From Coleophoma eucalyptorum (taxonomy: Eukaryota; Ascomycota; Leotiomycetes; Helotiales; Dermateaceae), in the NCBI GenBank assembly GCA_026120035.1, contig JALRME010000012.1:1-64000 (forward strand): a DNA stretch of 64,000 bases. Reading direction: 5' to 3'. The translations under genes were made by a program, and so were the position numbers. A model generated the notes under the pieces. It was not told where the DNA came from, did no database searches, and worked only from the letters and a program-made list of their open reading frames with translations. Below are positions 1-11,859 of the stretch, one piece after another. The first letter of the stretch is position 1, and every line of letters begins with the position of its first letter.

Positions 1-498
1 GAAGAAAGGGTGACCTGAGCGTGTAGCACGTCTATCGTCTCACCGATTATATAGGTCCAGCGTGAACCTAATACCCTACGGAGTCGAGCTCGAACTCCTG
101 GTGAACCGGACTCTGATCCGAGTACTCGACAGAGATTAGATAGCGTTCACCGTAGGGTGAACCAACATTAAGTAAACAAGGTCTACATATATAAGTAGGA
201 TTTAAGCGGGTAATACATATAAAACATACGCTATAGTCTAGTCTAAGTTTAAATTTATTGGACTAAACATAAGGACCTAGCTTACGTTTATTACCTAAAA
301 CATAATTGTAGAGCATAATCTAAGCTTAGGTTTATGTAAAACGTACTATAAAATAAAACATAAAAGTTGACTTAGGTTACTTTTAAAGGAGATTCTATAT
401 CAAAGTGTGTAGTACGTCCCCTGGCAGGACCAAGAGTCGGAGGAGTTTCGTACCCAGGAAGCATATAAAGAGGATATAAGATGAGAAATGGTCTTTTT
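1..498. other. AT-rich gene-free repeat-like DNA
   Basis: No open reading frame of a recognisable family lies here. The stretch from about 180 to 400 is very rich in A+T and in TpA steps, with frequent stop codons on both strands, which is how repeat-induced point mutation leaves old transposon copies in filamentous ascomycetes. Around 145-165 there is a short inverted repeat (GTTCACC then GGTGAAC, four bases apart). The block 400-480 is less AT-rich and looks like a separate repeat fragment, but I do not recognise the family. RIP is inferred from composition only. Confidence 0.5.
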
Positions 499-1115
499 TA
501 GGCTACGCACCAAAACCAGACCAGACCAGTGGGTGGTTTTTCAAAATTTCCACACCAGAAACCAGACCACTGGTTAACCATTGGGACGAAAAACAAGTGG
601 GTTTTGGCCTTGAACCAGTGGTTCAGATAGAACCCACTGGTTTTTTAACCAGCCTATATAATCATTACGTAATTTTATACTATAGATGGGGAGGGGTCCC
701 TAAAAAAGAGAGAGGGGGTTTCCTTGCTTGATTTTAACTCTAGAATCTAACTTTCTATTTCGACTTTAGAATCTAACTCTTGATTTTTCGACTTTGGATA
801 TTAACTTTAGGATTTCGACTTTGGATTTCGACTTTGAATTTCGACTTTAGATTCTATCTTTAGATTTTTAATTTACTTAGTTTGTCTTTAAGCTTAGTAT
901 AATAATCTTAAAAAGCGCTAGATAAGCGAATCCATAGATAAGAGTTAGAGTCTAAAGTTGAAATTGATAGTCAAAATCTTAGACATACCATACCCCCCCC
1001 CCCCTTCAGAACTCTATATTAAACGAAAAACCAGTGGTTAAACCAGTGGTTAACCAGTGGGTGGTTTTTCAGATTTTCAAAAAAACCAGCCCATGGGTAC
1101 CCAGTGCGCAGCCTA
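499..1115. mobile_element. Non-autonomous hAT-like DNA transposon (MITE-type)
   Basis: The two ends form terminal inverted repeats: TAGGCTACGCAC at 499-510 and, read on the other strand from 1115, TAGGCTGCGCAC (11 of 12 identical). The flanks give a candidate 8-bp target duplication, GTCTTTTT (491-498) and GTCTCTTT (1116-1123), one mismatch. Inside both ends are many copies of ACCAGTGGTT or AACCACTGGT-like words and a shared block CCAGTGGGTGGTTTTTCA, as expected of subterminal transposase-binding repeats. The 617-bp element has no transposase ORF. Its middle is a decayed run of related TTTCGACTTTGGA / TTAGATTCTA words and a poly-C tract. An 8-bp duplication with TAGG-type ends fits the hAT superfamily; the exact family is inferred. 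Confidence 0.65.
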
Positions 1116-3566
1116 GTCTCTTTCTTCTATTTCTTCTTATCTTTTTTGTGTCCTTCGTACGCGACCTGTAGGTTTCAGATCAACATAGGGTTATTGTGCT
1201 CCCAAATACCTCTATCCTGCCATTGATCAATCCTGTGTCCTTACAAACCCTACGCATTGGACGCACAGTAAGGGTACCATACTAGCTACATGCCCAGGTT
1301 ATCCTTCTTCAATGAGAATAATCCAAGTGTATTTTAGTGTCTTTCCCTCTCAAGGGGGGGCTATAATTCTTAAATACATCAGGCATTTCCCCTCCTTATG
1401 TAACGACGCAAGGGATATATAAAACCACCCGTAGGGACATCCCACAACCGAAGACCTCTGCAGAAGCCCCCCTTCCCCCAGGACCTTATAAGGGTACCGA
1501 TTATCCCAACAATTATATAACTTATGTGTATCTGGTTCCCTTGGATCGGTTTTATGGGGTGGGCTTTGGTTACATGGCTTTAGACGGCTGGATAACTTTA
1601 AACTTTAGCTGGTTTTGATTAACCTCCCTACCTTACCTTTCATTCACCTGGGTCTATTGCGTATGGGAAATACTCTGGGTATGTTACTTTAATCCCCTAG
1701 GTGATTTTAAAATCTTCATTCAGGCAGAAACTTGTTGTATTTGTAGCTACTATGGCTCCAAACTCCGTATACACACTTCCTACTTCACGTGGCTTCGAAG
1801 CGGAAACTCCAGTTAAGAGCCAACTTGATACTATTTGAGTTATGTTGTTGGTATTATTCGATGCGATGCATCTGGTTCTACATGTGACTACCATTATCTG
1901 GGTTTGTGGTTTATTCTTCTGGTACTAAACTAACATGCACTTTTGCGCGAGTGATCTCTAGTCTGCTCTTGGTGGGGATGTACGGGAATGTGCATATTCT
2001 GGAGCAGTTCGCCACGTAGATGTGGGTGTGGTACCCTCACCATAATGTACTCTTGGCTTGAATGGTTCAGCACTTGGAATCACTGGAGCACAATACTTGT
2101 TTGACAAGAAACAACAGTGTGGGCTAATGTAAACTGTATTGTATTACCGGGGCATGTGGGTATACTGTATACTTCTGCAGCTCATCCTTTTCATAGCAGG
2201 ACGAGCTTGGTTGGTATAGGCTCCCTATTAAAATATAACTTTTATGTCGATAATCTCCTGCTTACATCTGACAATTTCTACCGAGCACTGATTAAACTAC
2301 GATGTTGAATCCATGCACATGAAATCATAGTACCCATTCATGTTATTACCCGCTGAAACTGACACAACTTGGATGTGGAAATACGATACCAGAACATGCC
2401 ACAATTTCAATTATCAAGCCCGGGGACATAAGATAAAAGAGACAGGCTTCCACTCCATGCGTATCTATTGACGTAATTTATAAATAGGTGACCCAATATC
2501 CAGGCTTTGCAATCCCACTACAGGAAGTTCCAGATGAATCGGCAGATAGCCTAGCATGTGCAACCCCCCCCCCCCCCCACCTTCCGGCCTACTTTTGCCC
2601 CTAGCCAGCAGAACTCCGTGTACACCCAGTCTTTTCAAGAAGTTTTTTTTTGGCCAACGCCAATGTAGATCGGAGAACGGTGCATGCATAGAAAAGGAAC
2701 CTGGGTTCCCTTACATTCAAAGTAGTTCATATAATTGCAAGGAGGTAAAAGAAGCAGGACTTTCGAATTACAACCCTGGTTTGCACTCAACCCATGGATC
2801 TAGCTCGCCAGTACTAGTAGTTATGACACGGATACTTAGGGTGGATATCTATTTACTTTCTACAGGCATCGGTCACTCAGGTGGTCAGTTTGTACACTAC
2901 CTAGAGATATGGAAAATATGTACGTGAGGTACTAACTCGAAATTCTGGAAGGTGATGGGATTTATAGAAACACTGAAAATTTCCCCAATTGCCAATGGAT
3001 TCTAAATCCGGGGTACAAGCAACAAACCCCCACAAAGTGTATTATGCACAGAATATCGCAAGGCCTCAAACAAACAGATATATTATAGTACCCTGTTGCC
3101 CATAGAGGCTATACTGTTGTTTGCTTGGAAATTTTAACACCATAGATACATTTAGTATAAAGACCTGCTAGTATAATCCTAGCCCCCCCTCTCTTGGTGC
3201 GTCGCTCTCGCACCATGCCATGCTATAGAGGTTGACTTATGCGACGAACGTCAGCGTGCGAGATTAAGTCGGACAACAAAGCCAAGAAATTCACCGGATA
3301 ATGTATTGTAAGCCGCACTAATACCCATAGGACATCTGTACGCATGGCAGGCAATATAGTACACGCTACAGATTCCAGAGAGGAAGCTGATATCCAATTA
3401 AGACCAGATGGACTCATATGAAAGTAGTACTTGACAATTGACGCCTTCGCCTTCGGAATGCAAATCACTAATCTACTGTACAATGCAGTCTGATAGCACC
3501 ATGAACGCAGTACCGAGGCCACACAGTGAATATGCACAAAGGAAAATGGGAAAGCAGTTAAGCCCT
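1116..3566. other. Gene-free AT-rich region, degenerate repeats
   Basis: About 2.4 kb in which no reading frame matches a family I know. Short ORFs on both strands are scattered and mutually inconsistent. The region contains a long poly-C run near 2565-2579 and many in-frame stops. It may be decayed transposon sequence that continues past the left edge of the window. The last few hundred bases are the downstream flank of KGD2; an ORF on the minus strand at 3223-3537 begins about 30 bases after the KGD2 stop but shows no protein-like features. Confidence 0.45.
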
Positions 3567-4994
3567 CTATAGAAGCATCCGACGAGGATCCTCAATGTAC
3601 TCCTTAACCTTCACCAAGAACTGAACAGCCTCTCGGCCATCCAGTAAGCGATGATCGTATGTCAGGGCCAAGTACATCATGGGACGTATCACAATCTGCC
3701 CATTAACTACAACTGGCTTCTCTTTAATGGCATGCAATCCAAGAACCGCAGTCTGTGGAAGGTTGATGATAGGAGTACCCATCAATGATCCAAAGACACC
3801 ACCATTACTGATAGTGAAGGTTCCTCCTGCCATATCCTCGATTGTGAGTTTGTTGTCTCGAGCCTGGCTTTATGTAAGTGTAATTCAGTACCTGCAGTTC
3901 AAGGAATATACCTTCTTGCCTAAATCTGCAATTGCCTTCTCGATGCCGACCAGATCCATGCCCTCAGTATTACGGACAACAGGTGTGACCAGACCCTTCT
4001 CAGTTGCAACGGCAACACTGATATCCACATAGTCTCTATAGACGATGGTATCTCCGCCGTTTGGACCTTCGATTGATGCGTTAACTGCTGGAATGTCTCT
4101 CATCGCAAGCACGCATGCCCGCGAGAACGCACTCATGAAGCCAAGCTTCACACCAGTCTTCTTGAGCACGTCATCCTTGTACAGCTTTCGGAAATCCATA
4201 AGGGAAGACATATCAACCTCGTTGAAAGTGGTCAGGGAGGCAGCTGTGTTTTGAGACTGCTTGAGGCGCTCGGCGATACGCAGGCGCATACGGTTCATTT
4301 TGACCTGTTGAGTTTAGTATTGAAACAAAATAGTGATAGGAATACGTACGCGACGTTCTTCACGACTACCTAAAGTAGGGCCTGCTCCGGTAGGCTTGGA
4401 TTCACCTTTGCTCGAAGGTTTTGGAGGAGGCGAGTCCTTCTTGGGCTCCGGTTTCTTTTCTTGAGATGAGCTTAATTCATTCTTTGTCTCTGATTCCTCA
4501 GTCTTCTTTGGCTCAGGGTCAGAAGATGTGGGTTGTTCTTTTGGCGCTGCTTCCTTTGGCTCCGACGATGCCTTTTCCTTCTCTCCGCCTTCTGGTGGTC
4601 CTCCGAGCTCAAGACGCACAAGATCCTGTCCAACGGTGACAGTATCTTCTTCGTTTGCAAGGAACTCCTTTATGGTGCCTGCCTCGGGGGCATTGACTGC
4701 GACGTCGATCTGAGTGGTGTTAGCTAACAATTCAGATGAGAAGCAGGAGGGCAGTCATCGAACCTTATCAGTCTCAATTGTAGCAATCTCCTCATCCTGC
4801 TCCACATAGTCTCCAATCTGTTTTGACCATTGCTTCAAAGTTCCCTCTGAGATCGATTCTGCCATCTCAGGCACCTTGACGACCTTGTCTGCATAGGAAC
4901 GCAGCTGCTGGAGGACCGGGAATGGGTACCGGGACAGCGGCGTTCTGGGAGTGCGCAGAAAGCGCGAGGCTACGAGAACCCTTCTCGAGAGCAT
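3567..4994 (-). CDS. KGD2: Dihydrolipoyllysine succinyltransferase, E2 of 2-oxoglutarate dehydrogenase
   Basis: This is the E2 core of the mitochondrial 2-oxoglutarate dehydrogenase complex, which transfers succinyl groups from E1 through a lipoyl arm to CoA in the TCA cycle. Four exons (4994-4764, 4709-4350, 4304-3912, 3863-3567) give 426 residues. An arginine-rich, acid-free N terminus ([17 protein letters not shown]) looks like a mitochondrial presequence. A lipoyl domain covers about 40-115 with the lipoylated lysine in IETDK at residue 77. A long Pro/Glu/Lys linker follows (about 120-190), with no E3-binding domain, as usual for fungal KGD2. The catalytic domain starts at [15 protein letters not shown] and ends with [11 protein letters not shown], holding active-site His399 and Asp403. 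Yeast Kgd2 is similar in length (463). The first donor (GTTCGA) is weak but the lipoyl motif fixes it. Confidence 0.95.
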
Positions 4995-5344
4995 AATCGC
5001 AAGAATGAATCAGAATTGAGGATAAGAGAGGACGAGGATAAGAAAGGGGTTTGTGTTTGACGTAGAAGGAATACAACAAATAGGCGCGATGGGCAAAATA
5101 GTAAACAGGTCTTTGAAAAGGCAGCTCTCGAGCCGAAGCAAGGTTGTCCCGACGCTAAGGTACGATTTCACCCGCGATAGACTCAAATCCGCCTAGAATG
5201 CCATAACACCCACTCCACCCTCACTCACTCTTGACCTCGGATCTGTTTTCCTGTGCGCCAATTGGGCCAATTGAAAGGTTGGTCTTACAAACATCTTCCA
5301 GCTTCGCAACTCACCTGCTAACTTGATGCTTCGCAGCCTGCACG
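4995..5344. promoter_or_regulatory. Divergent KGD2/NDUFB9 promoter with paired CCAAT boxes
   Basis: The 350 bp between the start codons of two nuclear genes for mitochondrial respiratory proteins. Two CCAAT boxes occur nine bases apart at 5258-5262 and 5267-5271 within GCCAATTGGGCCAATTG; the first also reads as ATTGG on the other strand. In fungi the Hap2/3/5 (CBC) complex binds CCAAT and controls TCA-cycle and respiratory genes. Use of these boxes is inference. The + strand gene starts only about 75 bp to the right of them. Confidence 0.5.
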
Positions 5345-5879
5345 ATGTCTACCAAGCAGATTGTATCGTAAGCCGACGCACCGCTCCTACCTCCGCTGTT
5401 CTACTTTCGCAGTCTCCTGATGCTTTCGCAGGTCTCTCTATCGACGCTCCCTCAAGCTCTCCCTTGACTGGTCTGTCCATCGCTATCTCTGGAGAGGCCA
5501 AGCTCTTTACATTCGATCACTATTCGAAGCCAACAAGGACGTCAAAGACCCTAGACAGCAAAGAGCAAGTTCCGTGAATCAGAGCATCAGAATGTATGGC
5601 TAATTACTGGCCTGCCAGGCACTATTTCAAGAAACAGAAGATTTGCTGGAGAAGTGGAAGCACCCAGACCCATACCATGCCCCGACAGCTCCAGGAGGTA
5701 CGTAGATTCTGTCTCTAAGTAGGAGCCAGATTGATGAAGGAATGCTCACATCGAGAAGGTTCCAAATTCGAGCGAAATTTGCCAGCGCCAATACTAGAAC
5801 GTAAGTCGCATCTTTTCAGGTCATTGCCGGCTTTCGCTGACAAACTGTGTTCGTAGCTCCACCACACATGATATTGTGA
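5345..5879 (+). CDS. Complex I subunit NDUFB9-like (B22, LYR-motif protein)
   Basis: A small accessory subunit of mitochondrial NADH:ubiquinone oxidoreductase, in the LYR family that works with acyl carrier protein. Five exons (5345-5367, 5432-5564, 5619-5697, 5759-5800, 5857-5879) give 99 residues. The LYR motif is plain (SSLYRRSLKLSLDWSV), followed by the basic/aromatic stretch HRYLWRGQALYIRSLFEANK and by LLEKWKHPDPY and PGGSKFERN, which match the NDUFB9 pattern HPQPY...SPGGTSYER. Human NDUFB9 is 179 aa and carries a C-terminal extension that fungal forms lack. Intron 2 is best read with a GC donor (GCAAGT, 5565) so that DPRQQR joins ALFQETE; a GT donor at 5574 also keeps frame and would add Ala-Ser-Ser. 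Because its exons are tiny, simple ORF calling misses it. Confidence 0.85.
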
Positions 5880-6998
<1,119 letters not shown>

Positions 6999-7449
6999 TT
7001 TGATAGATTTAATTGATGTGGGAGTTGGGAAATAGGGTTGTTGATGATATCGGGTAGATAGACGTGTATGTCGTGGGCGGTGGTCGAGCTACTTGGATGG
7101 ATGAACGAAGGTTGTTGTGATGGGGGAAGGCTTTCTTAAGTAGTTGCGCGCTAAGAAGTCCAGTGATTAGATACGGAGTTAAGCGAGCCAAGTGGGCGCG
7201 CGCGACTTCTCCAAACAACACGACAATCACGTCGCAGTTTCAGGCACTCAGGCAGCCACATCTAATCAATCCCCTCTTAGCGCGTAGCTACTTAAGAAAC
7301 CCATCCCCCATCTCGTTGATCTTTCTTCCCTCTCCATCTCCATCTACATCCATCGACGCCCACACTTACGCTCAACTTCAGCACCCATACCTCATAACAC
7401 AAATAATATCTACAGCTTTCACGCTTTTCTCCAATAACCAATTTTCAAA
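6999..7449. promoter_or_regulatory. Divergent H2A/H2B promoter
   Basis: The 451-bp intergenic region drives both histone genes. It contains a large, nearly symmetrical inverted repeat (listed separately) with a GC-rich centre that includes a GCGCGCGC stretch near 7196. The side towards H2B is pyrimidine-rich (CTTCCCTCTCCATCTCC), typical of a fungal transcription start zone. Confidence 0.75.
7132..7299. repeat. Inverted repeat in the histone promoter
   Basis: Outer arms lie at 7132-7158 and 7273-7299. The first begins TTTCTTAAGTAG and ends GCGCGCTAAGAAG; the reverse complement of the second matches it at 24 of 27 positions. Inner arms are TGATTAGAT (7164-7172) and ATCTAATCA (7260-7268), a perfect 9-bp match. 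Outer-to-inner spacing is 5 and 4 bases. The outer arms lie 133 bp from the H2A start and 150 bp from the H2B start, so each gene sees the same elements in the same order. Confidence 0.85.
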
Positions 7450-8074
<625 letters not shown>

Positions 8075-8669
8075 AGTGCCTTTCTTTTTTATCTCGGGTT
8101 TTTACTGGGCATAGGATTTGCTTGAGCTTTGGGTCATTTACATGATGGAGCTGGAGTGGTCCGAACCTTCGGGTCTTTTTTAATGCGTTATGGATGGTCT
8201 GCTTTTATTTGGGGGCAAATGTCTTCACGGTCTGCTTTTCGGGGTACGTGGTTGTACAATACGAGTCTTCGGTTAGGAATTCAGAAGACAATTTCAAACA
8301 TGACCACGTTCTTTTTATTGTGATGCAGGGCATTGCCGATCGCGCGACAGGCAGTTACTGACTGGTTGTCAAAGACCCATATGCTTGACATGGTCATTCC
8401 ATGTTGCACAGTTGTCTGGTACCGCAACAGCACTGACACATTGGAGACGTTATATTCGAGGTAAATTTGAGTGAAGTCAAATCAAATACTGATGCAAAGA
8501 TGGGAAGTAGATGGTTCAGATAATTGTGTGTCTTCAAAGACTAATTCTGCAGAAGCAATACTTTACACTGGTACCTGGCCTTGTCATAGACACCACAAAC
8601 GAGTCACCGAAGGAAGCCAAAGCTGAAAAAACACTTCAAATGTCATTCAACCGCAATATGACCATAGGC
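8075..8669. other. Intergenic between convergent genes
   Basis: 3' flanks of H2B (+) and SQS1 (-). No supported gene or repeat. Confidence 0.6.
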
Positions 8670-11101
8670 TTATCCCAACCCAGCCTTGGAGGTTTTTACA
8701 ACATGGGATACTGGCTGCAAAATTCCTTTGTTGTTTAGAGCTCCCAGGGCAGTTCCACTGCTCCAACCCATCTTCTCGAGCATCGCTCTACCTCTATTTT
8801 CAATGCCTAGCTCAGGTGCAGAAGCACCAACAACATCTCCATCTCTGTAGCTAACTGCACCGCCGCTGAAACCTCCAGCTCCACGCCCTCCCCGCTTGGA
8901 TCCGCCAGAAGAACGACCAATATCCATACGAGGCAGAAAGCGCCGTGTCAACTTGGCCTCGACTTGTGCGAAGGTTTGTTCAACAAAGACTGTAGTTTTG
9001 GAAGTCCGAATAAGAACAGGGAACCGTTTGTTGCCGCTACCAAGGGATTTTGATTTCAGTTTGAAAGCATTGGCGAGCTCATGAACAATTTTTCGATCAG
9101 CTTTATCCATTGGAGGCAAAGACAAGCTGTATTTCATTAGTGAAGAAGCAACCATGAGAGTAAGGGAAGCTCGCCTAGTATTTTCTCCCATCAGGAATTG
9201 TTTAATTTCGTCCTTGACCGCTTGGATGCCCATGCCTTCTCTGTACTTCGCCTTCAGGTCTGGTTTTTGGTTCTTCTTCCCGAGCAGTCCTTGCGCACGT
9301 AGCTCCTCCCTCTCCTGCTTTCGTTCCTTTTTCTTAATGCGATCATTCTCCCATGCCATCTGCATTGAGGCTTCTAGCTCGGAATCTGAAATGTCATCAA
9401 GAATGAGCTTTCCTCTACGGCCTTTAGGCTTCTTCTTGAGACTAGGCCGCTCAAAATCCATGATATCAAAGCCATCATAAGCATCTGCCAATGCTGTTGC
9501 TGCAGGAAAGTCGCCTCGTGGCCGCTTCTTGCCTTTTACCCTCGCCCGTTTATTGTTAGGCTTGGCCTCAGTCCAGGTAAATCTTGATCTAGATGGGTTG
9601 AAATCATCCTCATCATCCTCAGCATCAGCTTCGCCATCAAACAGAAGTAACTCATCAGATCCCATGCCAAGCTGTTCTTGCTTAGCTAGAAGCCTAGCAA
9701 TCTGTTCATCAGTCATTCTATCGATTTTTCGTTGCATGAGGTCAGCATCGTCCTCGCTGTTCTCATCGTCACCGCTAGTGTCATCTGTGTCGCTGGATGA
9801 ACCATCTCCTGCTTCTTCAAATTCTGCAACGAGTTTCTCCTCTGCTTCAAAATTTTCAATCTGACATGTGGCGCCTACTGCCTCCAGAGTGGTCGCTGGT
9901 ATCCACCTGGCTTCATCCACCCCTTGACCTTCCCAGACCACCAGATACTGGGTGCCAGATTGTCGTTCTCGCTTTGACAGTACCACTTGAACGCTATCCA
10001 TGACCTCGTCCGACGTGCTCAAGTCATCAAAGTCGCAGATGTCTGAACGGTTCCAGCCAGCCAGCTCTTCCCTCCCAGACGTGGCAGTAGGCTCCGCTGA
10101 GCCACCGTCAGTTTCATCAAGCCAAACATCGCTGTCTGCTCCGCCTAAATCTCTCAAATTGTACGTGGAATTAAGCATGGAAATATTATCTTCATCAATA
10201 TTTGTGATATAGTCGGCAATGATTGCTTGGTCAATGCTGTCCTGTGAATCATAATGACGTCGTCGAGGCTGCGAGAGATTGTGGCGACTGTTGGGGGGTT
10301 TCTCGATGTGTGTGGATTGACGTGAATCAGAGAGGTAGGCTGAGTTGACTTGAGATATGGACTTGCTTCGAATGGCTTGCTCGAGAAGCGCTTTCTTTTG
10401 GGCGAGCTCGTTCTCAACCATTTTGATTTTTGCGTCGATAGATCTAACTGGTGCTCTTGAAGGATCATCATTCATTACAATAGCTCTCTGACCGCGCCCT
10501 CGACCTGCGAAAAGGATCACTTCCTCACTTGAATTGGATGGAGTCGGAGAAGAGGCGCGTAATCTTGGAGGTGGAAGCCCCGTTTGCACAGCTTCACCCC
10601 CTTCTTCGTCTATGAAGAAGATTGACTCATCTTTTAATTGTTTTTGTGGCGATGGTGGCGACGGTAGATATGGTCTATTTTCTTCGATGGCTGGGTCAAC
10701 GTCGTCATCATCTTGATCAACTTCTACTTCAATGAACTCTTTCCCTGACGAGTTCAGTGTCATTTCTGCCATTGCAGACTCAGTATCTGTAGGTTCTGTA
10801 GGATCTATCGGGCCAGCACTGATAAAATTGACCTTGGTGAACCTTAGCTTCTGATCTGAGCTAGAAGAATGATGTCGTTCTGTGTTGCGTGCTTCGTCTT
10901 GCAAAGTGTATTCTATTCATCAATCTGCGTCAGCGTGGCCATTACACACAGTACAAAGTGTCACCTCCTACCACGATGGCCATTTCTTGGGCTAGAGGTG
11001 CCGGCGAAAGGTATAAATGAAGGATTTGATCCATTCCGCAATCCTCCACGAGGACCACCTCTACCTTTGCCACGAAGGGCAGGCTTCTTGGTGCGTGGCA
11101 T
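8670..11101 (-). CDS. SQS1: Sqs1/Pfa1-like R3H and G-patch protein
   Basis: Sqs1 activates the DEAH helicase Prp43 through its G-patch in splicing and late ribosome assembly. Two exons (11101-10972 and 10912-8670) give 790 residues. It starts with an Arg/Gly/Lys-rich segment (MPRTKKPALRGKGRGGPRGG). A long acidic, low-complexity middle contains a chromodomain-like block at about 345-395 (QYLVVWEGQGVDEARWIP). An R3H domain lies at about 645-690 (DRKIVHELANAF ... NKRFPVLIRTSK). The C terminus is a G-patch (about 745-790: IENRGRAMLEKMGW ... LGALNNKGILQPV), as in the family. The large second exon has no ATG at its 5' end, and the small first exon upstream supplies the start. Divergent from ATG4. 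Confidence 0.9.
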
Positions 11102-11859
11102 GCTCCTTAGACAGACTACGGCAAAAGAAGACCACGCTTGTAAAGCATTCTGGAGGCTGCCTTGATAGTAATGGGGAGCGAACGTCGCGAATTGCGGATC
11201 GAAGAGTCAGAGATTGTGACTCTCTTTTGCCTTGCCTTTGCCGCTTCCAATATTGATTAAGCTGGGTTTGCCTGAGGGGCAACGCTAAGTTTACGGTACC
11301 GATAACGTACCTACGATTGTAGGGGTTTCGATGACAGTCTTTCAAGTAACGCCCTGATCTTACAATTGAGTCTCTAGAAAAATGAAGACGAATGCAATAG
11401 ACTATGATATCATGCCATGCCCCTCCCCATGGTAACACTGTAAGGTTTCAAGCCTGGCAGAGAATGCTTTCCATCTTGCGGACAAGGATCACAAGTAAGA
11501 TGCGGGACTTATCGCTCGCTACTGATTAGATCAGCTGCTATTTGTCTAGGTACAGTACGTACAGCATCGAGGTCATGTAAGTAAAGTGACTTACTTGCAT
11601 ACAGAGATTCATTCATCACATCACGCAACCACACAATCACACATATCTGAGTCCGGGGCAAAGCAATACCGGGCAGTCCCGAACTAGAAAGGAATTTCTT
11701 TTGTGCCTGAAAGGCTTCCTCAACACTCACTTCTCCTGCAGCTATCCCAGGCGACCTTAGCATTCTTCCTCGAACCCCGCCGTCACCGCAAATCTCCCAG
11801 ACACATGCCCACGACCGCCTGCCCAACGCCACGAAAGAGCTGCATCTTCGAGCCAAATC
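11102..11859. other. Divergent SQS1/ATG4 intergenic
   Basis: 758 bp between two start codons, so it must hold both promoters. A minus-strand ORF crosses part of it but has no family features. I see no conserved motif worth naming. Confidence 0.5.

Noticed and set aside
3223..3537. 104-codon minus ORF after KGD2
   Set aside because: No family features, random-looking composition, and it lies in the expected KGD2 3' flank.
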